64,000 nt of DNA from Thauera sp. 28 (GTDB lineage: Bacteria; Pseudomonadota; Gammaproteobacteria; Burkholderiales; Rhodocyclaceae). The notes under the pieces are model-generated. The model searched no databases. It worked only from the letters and a program-made list of their open reading frames with translations, and was not told the DNA's origin. Within the stretch, counting starts at the first letter, position 1; each line of letters starts with the position of its first letter. The position numbers were made by a program, and so were the translations under genes. The stretch covers positions 310,001-374,000 of the forward strand of contig NZ_AMXA01000001.1 in NCBI RefSeq assembly GCF_000310145.2, read 5' to 3'. Shown in pieces: positions 56,012 through 64,000 of the stretch.

Positions 56012-57043
56012 ATGAACGCCGGCGTCCAGCTCAACGCCTTCGACCCCAACTCCTTGCGCGACCTGCAGCGCCTGGCGCGCACCGACGGCCAGTCGAACGA
56101 GACGCTGCGCGCGGCTGCGCGCCAGTTCGAGGCGCTGTTCCTGCAGATGGCGCTCAAGTCGATGCGCGAGGCCACGCCCTCGAGCAGCATGTTCGACAGC
56201 GAGCAGACGCGCATGTACCAGAGCTTGCTCGACCAGCAGCTTGCGCTCAATGCATCGCAGTCCCGCGGCACCGGCTTGTCCGAGGTGATCTTCCGCCAGC
56301 TCGGCGGCCGGCCCGACAGCGCGAGCGCGATCGATGCGCTGGTGCCGTCGGCTGGCGTCGCCGGCGGCTTCGATCTTGCCGGCGTGGCGCGCCGGCCGGC
56401 AATTTCTGCCGTGATGCAGCGTGCCGGCCTTGCCGCCGGCACGTCGTCCGCCGGTACCGACCCACTTGCCAGCGGGGATGCGCTTGCCGCGGCCGAGTCT
56501 GCGCTCACGCAGTCGCGCTTCGCCGATGCGATCCGCCAGGCGCGCGATGCGGCTGGCGATGTCGTGGCCAAGGTGCGCGATTTCGTCGCCGATGTCTGGC
56601 CGCATGCGCTGGAGGCCAGCAAGCAGACCGGCATCCCGGCCGCCTTCATGGTGGCGCAGGCTGCCCTGGAGACGGGCTGGGGGGAGAAGCAGCTGCGTCA
56701 TGCCGATGGGCGCCCCAGCCACAACCTGTTCAACATCAAGGCCGGGTCCAACTGGCAGGGCGAGACGGTCGACCGTACCGTTACCGAATATGCGGGCGGG
56801 CAGGCGTATGCCGAACCCTCGCGTTTCCGCGCCTATTCGTCCTATGCCGAGTCCTTCGCCGACTACGCCCGGCTGATGACGCGCAGTCCGCGCTATGGCG
56901 CGGTGCTGGGCTCGACCAGCGCAGCCGGATTCGCTCGTGCGCTGCAGGACGCCGGCTATGCCACCGATCCGCACTATGCCGACAAGCTCACCCGCATCAT
57001 CGGCGGCGCTACCCTGCGCAACGCGCTGGCAGGCATGGGCTGA
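56012..57043 (+). CDS. flgJ: Flagellar rod assembly protein and muramidase FlgJ
   Basis: A 343-residue two-domain protein. The N-terminal rod-cap part (about 30-100) has RQFEALFLQMALKSMREATP and FDSEQTRMYQSLLDQQ. The C-terminal glucosaminidase (about 185-340) has the catalytic E220 in AQAALETGWGEKQ and HNLFNIKAGSNW. It digests peptidoglycan for rod passage. This fused form is usual in beta- and gammaproteobacteria. Confidence 0.95.
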   Translation: MNAGVQLNAFDPNSLRDLQRLARTDGQSNETLRAAARQFEALFLQMALKSMREATPSSSMFDSEQTRMYQSLLDQQLALNASQSRGTGLSEVIFRQLGGRPDSASAIDALVPSAGVAGGFDLAGVARRPAISAVMQRAGLAAGTSSAGTDPLASGDALAAAESALTQSRFADAIRQARDAAGDVVAKVRDFVADVWPHALEASKQTGIPAAFMVAQAALETGWGEKQLRHADGRPSHNLFNIKAGSNWQGETVDRTVTEYAGGQAYAEPSRFRAYSSYAESFADYARLMTRSPRYGAVLGSTSAAGFARALQDAGYATDPHYADKLTRIIGGATLRNALAGMG

Positions 57044-57052
57044 TATTGCCGC
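57036..57052. promoter_or_regulatory. Degenerate copy of the flagellar 17-bp motif at flgK
   Basis: TGGGCTGATATTGCCGC agrees with the flhB copy at 14 of 17 positions, with GATATTGCCGC identical. It overlaps the flgJ stop and lies 8 bp before the flgK sigma54 site. Confidence 0.4.
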
Positions 57053-57060
57053 CCGCGGGC

Positions 57061-57076
57061 TGGCAAGGTATTTGCT
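57061..57076 (+). promoter_or_regulatory. Sigma54 promoter of flgK
   Basis: TGGCAAGGTATTTGCT matches TGGCACG-N4-TTGCW at all but one position, with intact GG and GC. It lies 39 bp before flgK, so flgKL can be transcribed apart from flgB-J. Confidence 0.8.
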
Positions 57077-57114
57077 GAGTACCTGCAAGGAATCACTGGA
57101 ACAGGACTCGGATC

Positions 57115-59139
57115 ATGGCTGGCATGCTCAACATCGGTGTCTCGGGCCTCAATGCAGCGCAGGCCCAGCTCAACACCACCAGTCACAACATCACCAATGC
57201 GGGGACGACCGGCTATCACCGTCAGACGGTCAGCCAGGGCGCGCGCGAGCCCCTGTTTACCGGCGCAGGCTTCTTCGGCCAGGGCACCAACGTCACCGGC
57301 ATCACGCGCTCCTACAACCAGTTCCTGGAGGCGCAGGTCACGCAAGCCGACAACCGTCGTGCGCAGTATGCGGCCTACGGTAGCCAGATCGGGCAGATCA
57401 ACAACCTGCTCGCCGACAGCACCACCGGCCTGTCGCCGGCCCTGGCGAACTTCTTTGCCGGCGTGCAGGAGGTGGCGTCCAACCCGACCAGCGTGGCCGC
57501 TCGCCAGTCGCTGATCTCCAACGGCCAGGCGCTGGCCTCGCGCTTCCAGGCGCTCAACACCCGCCTCGAGGAGATCCGCCAGGGCGTCGAGGGCAATCTG
57601 GTCCAGACCGTCGAGTCGATCAACACCTACGCCAAGGCCATTGCCGAGATGAACCAGCGCATCGTGGTCGCGCAGGCCGGTGGAGCGGGCACGCCCGCCA
57701 ACGACCTGCTCGACCAGCGCGACCAGCTGTTGGCCGAACTCAACAAGCTGGTGCAGATCTCGGTGGTGGCCGAGACCGATGGCGCCAAGGCGAACGGCGC
57801 AGTGTCGGTCTTCATCGGCTCGGGCCAGCCTCTCGTCCTGCGCGGAACCGTGTCGGAGTTCGAGGTCATCCCGAGCCAGGCCGATCCGAAGCGGGGCGCG
57901 ATCTCCATGAGGGCACCCGGCGGCAACACCATCGAGATCGCGGAGTCGCTGCTCGGCGGCGGCGAACTCGGGGGGCTGCTCGAGTTCCGCAAGAGCTCGC
58001 TCGACCGCGTCCAGAACGAGCTCGGCTTGATTGCCCTGGGCATGGCCAAGGCTTTCAATGACCAGCATGCGCTGGGGGTGACGCTGGAGGGCAGGCTGGG
58101 GGACGGCTTCTTCCAGATGCCTCCGATCGGCGTCGTGCCGCAGGGAACCGGCGTGACGGTGGCGCTCACCGATGCGGCGCGCCTGCAGGCGAGCGATTAC
58201 CAGGTCGTGGGGGAGGGGGCAGGCGGTTTCAGGGTGCGGCGGCTGTCGGACGGCCAGCTCTTTCCGCCGTCGACCGACCCCGCCGCGACCGGCACCTTCC
58301 AGGTTGATGGGCTTGCGTTTGCCGGTGGGACCCTGGGCGCAGGCCAGACGGCGCTGGTCCAAGCAACGCGCAATGCGGCGCGCGACATCGCGGTGGCGAT
58401 CGCGGATCCGCGCTCGGTCGCGGCCGGCAGCCCGGTGATGGCGAACCTGCCGCTCAGCAACCAAGGCACGGCCAAGGCCTCTGGCATCGAGATGCTGAGT
58501 GTGGGCGATCTACCCGGTACTGCGCCTGCATTCTCGTCGTTCGCGCTGAGCTTCGACGGCGCCAACCTGAATCTGCCGACCACGGGCGGGTACACGATCC
58601 AGCGCCTGCAGTTCCAGCCCAGCAGCGGCGATTGGGTGCCGGTGGGCGGGCCTGCGACCGCGAGTGCCGCCTTCAACCCGACCACCGATGCGTCCGGTGT
58701 CCGCTTCCGTATCGCCGAGCCAGGCGGCTACAGCTTCGATGTCGACATCAACGGTGCGCCGCAAAGCGGGGACCGCTTCGACTTTGCGCCCGCTGCCGCG
58801 GGCGTGTCGGACAGCCGCAACGCGGTTGCCCTTGGTGCGCTGCAGACCAGGAAGGTACTGCTGGCAGACGCCAACGGCCGGCCGACGGCGACCTTCCAGT
58901 CCAGCTACGCGCAGACCGTCAGCACGGTCGGCAACAAGACCCGCGAGGTGCAGGTCAATGAGGCTGCCCAGGATGCCTTGCTGGCGCAGGCGACCACGGC
59001 GCGCGACAGCATGTCCGGCGTCAATCTCGACGAGGAGGCTGCCAACCTCGTCCGCTTCCAGCTCGCCTACCAGGCTTCCGCGCGTGTCATGACCGTCGCG
59101 CAGCGCCTGTTCGACGAACTCATCAGCATCGGCCGCTGA
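57115..59139 (+). CDS. flgK: Flagellar hook-filament junction protein FlgK
   Basis: A 674-residue HAP1. N-terminal MLNIGVSGLNAAQAQLNTTSHNITNAGTTGYHRQTV and C-terminal VNLDEEAANLVRFQLAYQASARVMTVAQRLFDELISI are diagnostic. The central variable part (about 330-600) is longer than in E. coli FlgK (547 residues). Client of FlgN. Confidence 0.95.
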   Translation: MAGMLNIGVSGLNAAQAQLNTTSHNITNAGTTGYHRQTVSQGAREPLFTGAGFFGQGTNVTGITRSYNQFLEAQVTQADNRRAQYAAYGSQIGQINNLLADSTTGLSPALANFFAGVQEVASNPTSVAARQSLISNGQALASRFQALNTRLEEIRQGVEGNLVQTVESINTYAKAIAEMNQRIVVAQAGGAGTPANDLLDQRDQLLAELNKLVQISVVAETDGAKANGAVSVFIGSGQPLVLRGTVSEFEVIPSQADPKRGAISMRAPGGNTIEIAESLLGGGELGGLLEFRKSSLDRVQNELGLIALGMAKAFNDQHALGVTLEGRLGDGFFQMPPIGVVPQGTGVTVALTDAARLQASDYQVVGEGAGGFRVRRLSDGQLFPPSTDPAATGTFQVDGLAFAGGTLGAGQTALVQATRNAARDIAVAIADPRSVAAGSPVMANLPLSNQGTAKASGIEMLSVGDLPGTAPAFSSFALSFDGANLNLPTTGGYTIQRLQFQPSSGDWVPVGGPATASAAFNPTTDASGVRFRIAEPGGYSFDVDINGAPQSGDRFDFAPAAAGVSDSRNAVALGALQTRKVLLADANGRPTATFQSSYAQTVSTVGNKTREVQVNEAAQDALLAQATTARDSMSGVNLDEEAANLVRFQLAYQASARVMTVAQRLFDELISIGR

Positions 59140-59162
59140 GCCGGCATCAAGGAGAGCTCATC

Positions 59163-60362
59163 ATGCGTGTTTCGACCAGCATGATCTACGACAAGGGCGT
59201 CGGCTCGATCCAGCAGCAGTGGAAGAACATCCTGCAGACCCAGCAGCAGGTGTCGACCGGCCGCCGGGTGCTCACCCCGGCGGACGACCCGATTGCCTCG
59301 GCCCGGGCGCTCGAGTTGGGGCAGACAAAGGCGGTCAACAGCCAGTTCTCGGTCAACATCGGCTATGCCGACGATGCCATGAAGCTGCTCGAGTCCCGCC
59401 TGCAGAGTGCCGGCAGTGTGCTGCAGTACGCGCGCGAGCGCGCGGTGCAGGCCGGCAATGGCACCCTCGCGTCGGAAGACCTTCGCTACATGGCAGCCGA
59501 CATGAAGGCGCAGTTCGAGGCCATGCTGGCGCTGGCGAACAGCCAGGATGGCACGGGCGACTACATCTTCGGGGGCTACCGTTCGCAGCAGCAGCCCTAC
59601 AGCGGCGGCTTGTCCGGGGTGGCCTACAACGGCGACCAGGGCGAGCGTAGCATCCAGGTCTCGGCGTCGCGCTACATGGCGGTCAGCCTGCCGGGCTCGG
59701 ACGTATTCGATCGCACGCTGGCGCTGAGCCCGGCGTCGATCAAGGTGTACTCGAGCACCGGCGCTGCAGGTGCCGATGGTCCCGCCGTCACCGCGGTCGA
59801 CGCGAGTGCCGTGCGCGAGGGCACGCGCTACCAGTTCGAATACGACGCCCTCGCGGCAAGCTACTCGGTCACCCGCATCGGCCAGGACGGCCAGCCCGTG
59901 GCGCCGAGCCCGGGGAGCTTCGCGATCGGCAGCACCCCCACGATCGACGGCATCACCTTCGACCTCTCCGCGACGCCGGCCGCAAGCCCCGCTGCGTATG
60001 AGGTCTTCGTGCCCTCGACCAATCTGCTCAACAATATGGCGATGTTTGCCGCAGCCCTGGAAAAGCCGGGTGTGTCGGGCATGACCGGCGCAGTTGCGTT
60101 CGCGCTCGAGACCTTCGATGCCGGCCAGGAAAGCCTGCTCAGGACGCGCGCCCAGATCGGTTCGCAGCTCACCGAGACCGAGGCGCTGGCCAATCTCGGC
60201 AGTGATCTCGATCTCCAGTATGCGACCACGCTGTCGGGCCTGCAGGATGTCGATTACGCCGAGGCGATCTCGCGGCTGACGCAGCAGCAGACCTACCTGC
60301 AGGCGGCGCAGCAGTCGTTCATGCGGGTGTCGGGCTTGTCCTTGTTCAACTATCTCAACTGA
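59163..60362 (+). CDS. flgL: Flagellar hook-filament junction protein FlgL
   Basis: A 399-residue HAP3 of the flagellin superfamily. MRVSTSMIYDKGVGSIQQQWKNILQTQQQVSTGRRVLTPADDPIASARALEL-type N-terminus and C-terminal AEAISRLTQQQTYLQAAQQSFMRVSGLSLFNYL are typical. Lies 23 bp after flgK with GGAGAG before the start. Client of FlgN. Confidence 0.95.
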   Translation: MRVSTSMIYDKGVGSIQQQWKNILQTQQQVSTGRRVLTPADDPIASARALELGQTKAVNSQFSVNIGYADDAMKLLESRLQSAGSVLQYARERAVQAGNGTLASEDLRYMAADMKAQFEAMLALANSQDGTGDYIFGGYRSQQQPYSGGLSGVAYNGDQGERSIQVSASRYMAVSLPGSDVFDRTLALSPASIKVYSSTGAAGADGPAVTAVDASAVREGTRYQFEYDALAASYSVTRIGQDGQPVAPSPGSFAIGSTPTIDGITFDLSATPAASPAAYEVFVPSTNLLNNMAMFAAALEKPGVSGMTGAVAFALETFDAGQESLLRTRAQIGSQLTETEALANLGSDLDLQYATTLSGLQDVDYAEAISRLTQQQTYLQAAQQSFMRVSGLSLFNYLN

Positions 60363-60370
60363 GGCCGATC

Positions 60371-60865
60371 ATGCGTACCGTTCTCGCCCTGAGCGTAGCG
60401 GCTTGCCTGACGGCCTGCGCGTCCGGCCAGGAGGCTCAGGTCCGCGACACCGGGCCTGCGCCCGCGCAGGTCGCCATCGAGCAGGCAGGCCCGGCTGCGG
60501 CGGTCGTGGGCGGCGCGATGATGTTGAGCGAGCTCAAGATGCTCAAGCCCGAGTACATCGCAGGTGCCCTGGTCGCCTTCGCGATCTACGACCCGCTAGC
60601 GCCGACGTGGCGGATCGAGGTGCGCGAGGCTGGGCGTGACCGGGTGCGCATGACGCTGCGTATGAAGGCGCTCAATACCGGTGGTGACGGCGAGGCGCGG
60701 CAGGTCGTTGCGCGCAATGCGCGCGATATCGTAGAGGCCGGCGGCTTCGCAGGCTACGAAGTGGTTCATTACGAGGAGGGCGTGGAATCGACTCGGCCTT
60801 TTGCCCGCCGCTACGCAAACGCCGAGATCCGATTCGTGCGCTCGCACATGTTCCCGACGCTCTGA
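60371..60865 (+). CDS. Hypothetical lipoprotein downstream of flgL
   Basis: A 164-residue protein with lipobox LTAC (Cys16). A short Ala/Pro linker is followed by a hydrophobic segment (AAAVVGGAMMLSELKMLKPEYIAGALVAFAIYDPL) and a mixed alpha/beta C-terminus (IEVREAGRDRVRMTLRMKALNTGGDGEARQVVARNARDIV). Its C-terminal VESTRPFARRYANAEI resembles exported adhesion-type lipoproteins, but I do not recognise a family. Only 8 bp after flgL, so probably co-transcribed. Confidence 0.75.
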   Translation: MRTVLALSVAACLTACASGQEAQVRDTGPAPAQVAIEQAGPAAAVVGGAMMLSELKMLKPEYIAGALVAFAIYDPLAPTWRIEVREAGRDRVRMTLRMKALNTGGDGEARQVVARNARDIVEAGGFAGYEVVHYEEGVESTRPFARRYANAEIRFVRSHMFPTL

Positions 60866-60887
60866 AGCGCACGGACGCGCCAGCGGT

Positions 60888-61691
60888 TCAGCGCGTCGGC
60901 GCGGGAAGGGGGGCGAGGGCGTCGAGCAGCATCGATATGCTGTCGAAGCCGCGCTCGAACAGGCTTTGCAGTACCGGTGCGAAGTTGGTCATGAGCCACA
61001 GCAGGCCGACAAAGCCGGCGGTGAGCGTGACCGGGAAACCGACCGCGAACAGGTTCAGCTGCGGTGCCGCGCGTGTGAGCACGCCGAGCGAGATGTTGGC
61101 CACGAGCAGCATGCCGATGATCGGCATGGCCAGCAGCAGGCCGGCAGTGAATACCGTGACGCCGGTGCGCGCGATGAAGGCCCAGCCGTCCGCACGGATC
61201 AGCTCGACGCTCACCGGCAGCCATTCGAAGCTGCGCACCATGATCTCCAGCAGCACCAGGTGGCCGTTGGCGGCGAGGAAGAGCAGGGTGGCGAGCAGGT
61301 TGAGGAAGTCGGACAGCACTGCCGTCTGGCCGCCGGCATCGGGGTCGAAGAAGATCGCGAACGACAGCCCCATCTGCATGCCGATGAGCGCGCCTGCCAT
61401 GTCCACCGCGGCAAACACGATGCGCATCATGAAGCCCATGGCGATGCCGATGAAGACCTGCTGACCGAAGATCACCAGCCCCAGGCCGGAATTGGGCGGC
61501 ACCTCCGGCATCGGCGGCATGACCGGCAGCACGGCGAGTGCTACGGCGATCCCGGTGGCAAGGCGGATGCGCATTGGCACGCCGCGGTTGGCGAAGATCG
61601 GCGCGGACGTGAACAGACCCAGCAGGCGCCCGAGCGGGAACATCAGCGCCGCGAGCCAGGCGTCGAGCTGGGCAGCTGTTACGCTGAGCAT
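60888..61691 (-). CDS. fliR: Flagellar export protein FliR
   Basis: A 267-residue membrane protein with about six hydrophobic segments, part of the FliPQR export pore. FPLGRLLGLFTSAPIFANRGVPMRIRLATGIAVALAV and AGALIGMQMGLSFAIFFDP are typical. Last gene of the fliM-N-O-P-Q-R run, convergent with the flgL operon. Confidence 0.95.
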   Translation of the reverse strand: MLSVTAAQLDAWLAALMFPLGRLLGLFTSAPIFANRGVPMRIRLATGIAVALAVLPVMPPMPEVPPNSGLGLVIFGQQVFIGIAMGFMMRIVFAAVDMAGALIGMQMGLSFAIFFDPDAGGQTAVLSDFLNLLATLLFLAANGHLVLLEIMVRSFEWLPVSVELIRADGWAFIARTGVTVFTAGLLLAMPIIGMLLVANISLGVLTRAAPQLNLFAVGFPVTLTAGFVGLLWLMTNFAPVLQSLFERGFDSISMLLDALAPLPAPTR

Positions 61692-61734
61692 CGGGGGACT
61701 GCAGTGCGGGGGCGGTCGGCGCGGCGCGCGGGCG

Positions 61735-62004
61735 CTAGCCGATCATCACCGGGATCGAGCTGATCAGCCGGCGCATGAAGTCGGTCAGCAGGGTGATCAT
61801 CCACGGGCCGGCAAGCACGAGGGTGACGAAGATCGCAACCAGCTTGGGCACGAAGGAGAGCGTCATCTCGTTGATCTGGGTCGCTGCCTGGAAGATGCTG
61901 ATGATCAGACCGGTTGCAAGCGCGGCGATGAACAGCGGCGCCGACACCATGAGGGTGACTTCGACGGCCTGGCGCCCGAGTTCGATGACGGCGGTGGGGG
62001 TCAT
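61735..62004 (-). CDS. fliQ: Flagellar export protein FliQ
   Basis: An 89-residue protein, the standard length. Two membrane helices with the conserved MTPTAVIELGRQAVEVTLMVSAP and QAATQINEMTLSFVPKLVAIF. Forms the export pore with FliP and FliR. Confidence 0.96.
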   Translation of the reverse strand: MTPTAVIELGRQAVEVTLMVSAPLFIAALATGLIISIFQAATQINEMTLSFVPKLVAIFVTLVLAGPWMITLLTDFMRRLISSIPVMIG

Positions 62005-62027
62005 GGTGATTCTCCTGAGGGCAGCCG

Positions 62028-62801
62028 TCAGACGGCAAAGCTCTGTACCAGAGAGCCAATGAGCAGTGTCCAGCCGTCGACGAGTACGAAAAGCATGATC
62101 TTGAACGGCAGCGAGACGATCACCGGCGACATCATCATCATGCCCATGGACATCAGCACCGAGGCGACCACCATGTCGATGATGATGAAGGGGATGAAGA
62201 TGATGAAGCCGATCTGAAAGGCGGTCTTGAGCTCGGAGGTCACGAAGGCCGGGATCACCACGCGCATCGGCAGGTCCTCCGCCTTGTCCACCGCCGGAAC
62301 TTCGGCAAGCCTGGCGAACAGGTCGAGATCCGGCTCACGCACCTGCTTGAGCATGAAGGCCTTGACCGGTACGGAGGCGCGCTCGAGTGCCTCGTCAAAC
62401 TGGATGACACCCTCCGACATGGGCAGGTAGGCATCGGTGTAGACGCGCTCGGCAACCGGGGACATGATGAAGAAGGTCAGGAACAGCGCCAGCCCGAGCA
62501 GCACCTGGTTTGGCGGCGCGGTCTGCGTGCCCATGGCCTGACGCAGCAGCGAGAACACGATGATGATGCGGGTGAAGCTGGTCATCATCAGCACCATTGC
62601 CGGGATGAAGCTCAGCAGCGTCATCAGCAACAGCGTCTGGATGGTGAGGCTGTAGGTGGTGCCGCCGCCAGGGGCATCGGTGGTTGTCAGCGCGGGCAAG
62701 GCCTGGGCGGTGGCCAGCAGCGGCAGCCCTGCGAGCAGGCAGCCCAGGATCAGCTGGCGGCCGACCGCCGGGCAAGGCTTGCGGCCCGGTTCAGCTCGCA
62801 T
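62028..62801 (-). CDS. fliP: Flagellar export protein FliP
   Basis: A 257-residue pore protein with a cleavable signal (about 1-32). [57 protein letters not shown]-type core and the C-terminal [24 protein letters not shown] are diagnostic. I use the ATG at 62801, which overlaps the fliO end by 11 bp; a start at 62909 would lie deep in fliO. Confidence 0.95.
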   Translation of the reverse strand: MRAEPGRKPCPAVGRQLILGCLLAGLPLLATAQALPALTTTDAPGGGTTYSLTIQTLLLMTLLSFIPAMVLMMTSFTRIIIVFSLLRQAMGTQTAPPNQVLLGLALFLTFFIMSPVAERVYTDAYLPMSEGVIQFDEALERASVPVKAFMLKQVREPDLDLFARLAEVPAVDKAEDLPMRVVIPAFVTSELKTAFQIGFIIFIPFIIIDMVVASVLMSMGMMMMSPVIVSLPFKIMLFVLVDGWTLLIGSLVQSFAV

Positions 62802-63237
62802 TGCGGTGCTCCGATGCCTGCTTGAGCCAGCTGGCGAAGCTGCGCCCGGGCGGTGTTGCCTGTCCGGACGCATCCTGTCCCTGCGGCAGTTCGCTGCGCT
62901 TGAGTTCATGAAGCTTGGTCACCGAGCCGGGCGCGACGCCGAGCACCAGCACCTGCTCGCCGAGTTCGACCAGGACCACGCGCTCGCGCGGGCCGACGGC
63001 AGCGGCGCCCAGCACCTTCATCGCGGCGGCGCTGCCACGCGGTGCGCCCAGGCGGCGGATCGCCCACAGGCTGGCGAGCAGGACGGCGATCACCGCAGCC
63101 AGGCCAAGTGCCATCTGCACCAGGCTGGCGCCCAGTTCGGGCACGGGTGCGCCCTGCGCGAGCGTCGCGCCCGGGCTCGCAGCGAGCAGGGCCATCACAG
63201 CATGTCGAGCGCGCAAGGTGGGGTGTCGGGCAGGCAT
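62791..63237 (-). CDS. fliO: Flagellar protein FliO
   Basis: A 148-residue assembly factor for FliP. One hydrophobic leader (about 12-28) and one membrane helix ([29 protein letters not shown]) are followed by a small cytoplasmic domain with [31 protein letters not shown]. Poorly conserved family, but position and pattern fit. Confidence 0.9.
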   Translation of the reverse strand: MPARHPTLRARHAVMALLAASPGATLAQGAPVPELGASLVQMALGLAAVIAVLLASLWAIRRLGAPRGSAAAMKVLGAAAVGPRERVVLVELGEQVLVLGVAPGSVTKLHELKRSELPQGQDASGQATPPGRSFASWLKQASEHRNAS

Positions 63238-63244
63238 CGGGTGC

Positions 63245-63724
63245 TCAGTTGCGGATCTTCCGCATGCGTTCGGCAGGCGTGATGATGTCGGTCAGGCGAA
63301 TACCGAACTTGTCGTTTACGACGACGACTTCACCCTGCGCGATCAGGGTGCCGTTGACGAGGACGTCCATCGGCTCGCCGGCCAGGCCGTCGAGCTCGAC
63401 CACCGAGCCGTGGGCCAGTTGCAGCAGGTTGCGGATCGACAGCTTCGTGCGTCCCAGCTCCACGGTGATCTGCACCGGGATGTCCAGGATCATGTCGAAG
63501 TCGTTGAGCGAGTTCTGCTTGTCGCCGCTGCCACCGAACTCCTCGAACAGCTGGCTTGCCGGCTTGGCCTGGTAGGGCGAGCTGTCCATCGCCGCCGCCG
63601 CGAGTTCGGCCGCGACACGCTCAGCCTCGCCGTCTCCGCCCGATTCGGCAGACGCCTGTTCCATCATTGCTGCCGCCCAGTCGTCCTCGCTGATCGGAAT
63701 GTCATTCGAATTGTCATCAGCCAT
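63245..63724 (-). CDS. fliN: Flagellar motor switch protein FliN
   Basis: A 159-residue C-ring protein. The acidic, variable N-terminus (1-70) starts MADDNSNDIPISEDDWAAAM. The SpoA domain at 78-155 has DIPVQITVELGRTKLSIRNLLQLAHGSVVELDGLAGEP and VNGTLIAQGEVVVVNDKFGIRLTDI. The ATG at 63724 overlaps the fliM stop by 8 bp. The longer in-frame start at 63886 lies inside fliM. Confidence 0.95.
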   Translation of the reverse strand: MADDNSNDIPISEDDWAAAMMEQASAESGGDGEAERVAAELAAAAMDSSPYQAKPASQLFEEFGGSGDKQNSLNDFDMILDIPVQITVELGRTKLSIRNLLQLAHGSVVELDGLAGEPMDVLVNGTLIAQGEVVVVNDKFGIRLTDIITPAERMRKIRN

Positions 63725-64000
63725 CTTGTTCTCCGGGTTGGCTGGGGATGTCGCCTTCGTCTGCACGGACAAACTGCGTGAGCTTGACCGCGTAGCGTCC
63801 GTTCTTGGTGCCGTGGTGGCACTTGAAGACGGGCACGCCGTCCACTTCGGTGACCAGCTCGGCAGGGACGTTGAGCGGGATGACATCGCCGACCCGCATC
63901 TCGACGATGTCGCGCAGCCTCAGGCCGGCGGTACCGAAATTGCAGGTCAGGGCCACGTCGACGGTCTGCAGCTGACGTGTCAGCAGCTTGATCCATCGGC
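63717..64000 (-). CDS. fliM: Flagellar motor switch protein FliM (C-terminal part, cut by window edge)
   Basis: About 94 C-terminal residues are visible and the frame stays open to the window end. The SpoA region reads RQLQTVDVALTCNFGTAGLRLRDIVEMRVGDVIPLNVPAEL, then VFKCHHGTKNGRYAVKLTQFV. FliM sits between FliG and FliN in the C-ring and binds CheY-P through its missing N-terminus. A GTG at 63954-63956 is an internal Val codon. Confidence 0.92.
   Translation of the reverse strand, partial: RWIKLLTRQLQTVDVALTCNFGTAGLRLRDIVEMRVGDVIPLNVPAELVTEVDGVPVFKCHHGTKNGRYAVKLTQFVRADEGDIPSQPGEQDG

Noticed and set aside
54652-56649. 665-residue minus-strand ORF opposite flgH-flgJ
   Set aside because: Antisense to three well-defined flagellar genes, low-complexity composition.

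Overview
The window looks like a chromosomal segment from a high-GC betaproteobacterium of the Rhodocyclales (Thauera/Azoarcus-like). This rests on gene content and GC-rich codon use: RlmD, BamC, bioAFDB, flhBAF-fliA, motCD and ParCE. No search could be run, so the taxon is inferred.

Layout. (1) 0.2-9.9 kb holds housekeeping genes: a histone-deacetylase-fold amidohydrolase, dapA, bamC, a convergent Ala-rich lipoprotein, rlmD, and a tightly overlapping biotin operon bioA-bioF-bioD-bioB. (2) 10.1-24.1 kb is a complete type I-F CRISPR-Cas island between bioB and a tRNA-Ser gene. It is read leftwards: cas1, cas2-3 fusion, csy1, csy2, csy3, csy4, leader, array. The array has 39 repeats and 38 spacers on a strict 60-bp period. 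A 2,470-bp ISL3-family element with a perfect 8-bp target duplication splits off the oldest repeat-spacer unit. (3) 24.3-31.6 kb holds tRNA-Ser, a PAS histidine kinase, a single-domain response regulator, a REC-GAF-GAF-PAS-GGDEF-EAL protein, rluE and a DUF192 protein. (4) 31.7-42.3 kb holds flhB, flhA, flhF, flhG-like, fliA, motC, motD, and a PAS protein plus chemoreceptor pair. (5) 42.3-47.6 kb holds parE and parC with a Phd/PIN toxin-antitoxin pair between them. (6) 47.6-64 kb holds flgN-flgM-flgA leftwards, flgBCDEFGHIJKL plus a lipoprotein rightwards, and fliM(partial)-fliN-fliO-fliP-fliQ-fliR leftwards.

Most notable discovery candidate. The 734-bp gap between cas2-3 and csy1 holds a degenerate mini-CRISPR at 19279-19349: pseudo-repeat, 26-nt pseudo-spacer, pseudo-repeat. 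Its pseudo-spacer matches a site 100 bp away (19203-19228). That site is directly preceded by the I-F PAM CC, has a perfect seed, and has mismatches at positions 6, 12 and 18, which type I complexes flip out. This is the architecture of a crRNA-like regulatory RNA, either the antitoxin CreA of a CRISPR-regulated toxin-antitoxin pair or a Cas-autoregulating CreR RNA. On the csy1 side of the target lies a near-perfect Shine-Dalgarno followed by a start-stop AUG-UGA, a candidate creT-type toxic mini-gene. An orphan MNT nucleotidyltransferase gene starts 8 nt after the second pseudo-repeat.

Second candidate. The ISL3 element carries a Bro-N antirepressor-like passenger gene. It is preceded by a structured RNA resembling the phage P1/P7 C4 antisense RNA, with an 8-nt loop complement to the passenger's Shine-Dalgarno. 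The transposase start overlaps the passenger stop (TTGA), so the antisense RNA could also limit transposition.

Other regulatory signals. A 17-bp motif GCGGCAG-N3-TTGCCGC recurs upstream of flhB, flgB/flgA and flgG, with a weaker copy at flgK. Sigma54-like sites precede flgB, flgG and flgK. Sigma28-like sites precede flgM and the PAS-chemoreceptor pair. A perfect 35-bp palindrome precedes the Phd gene.
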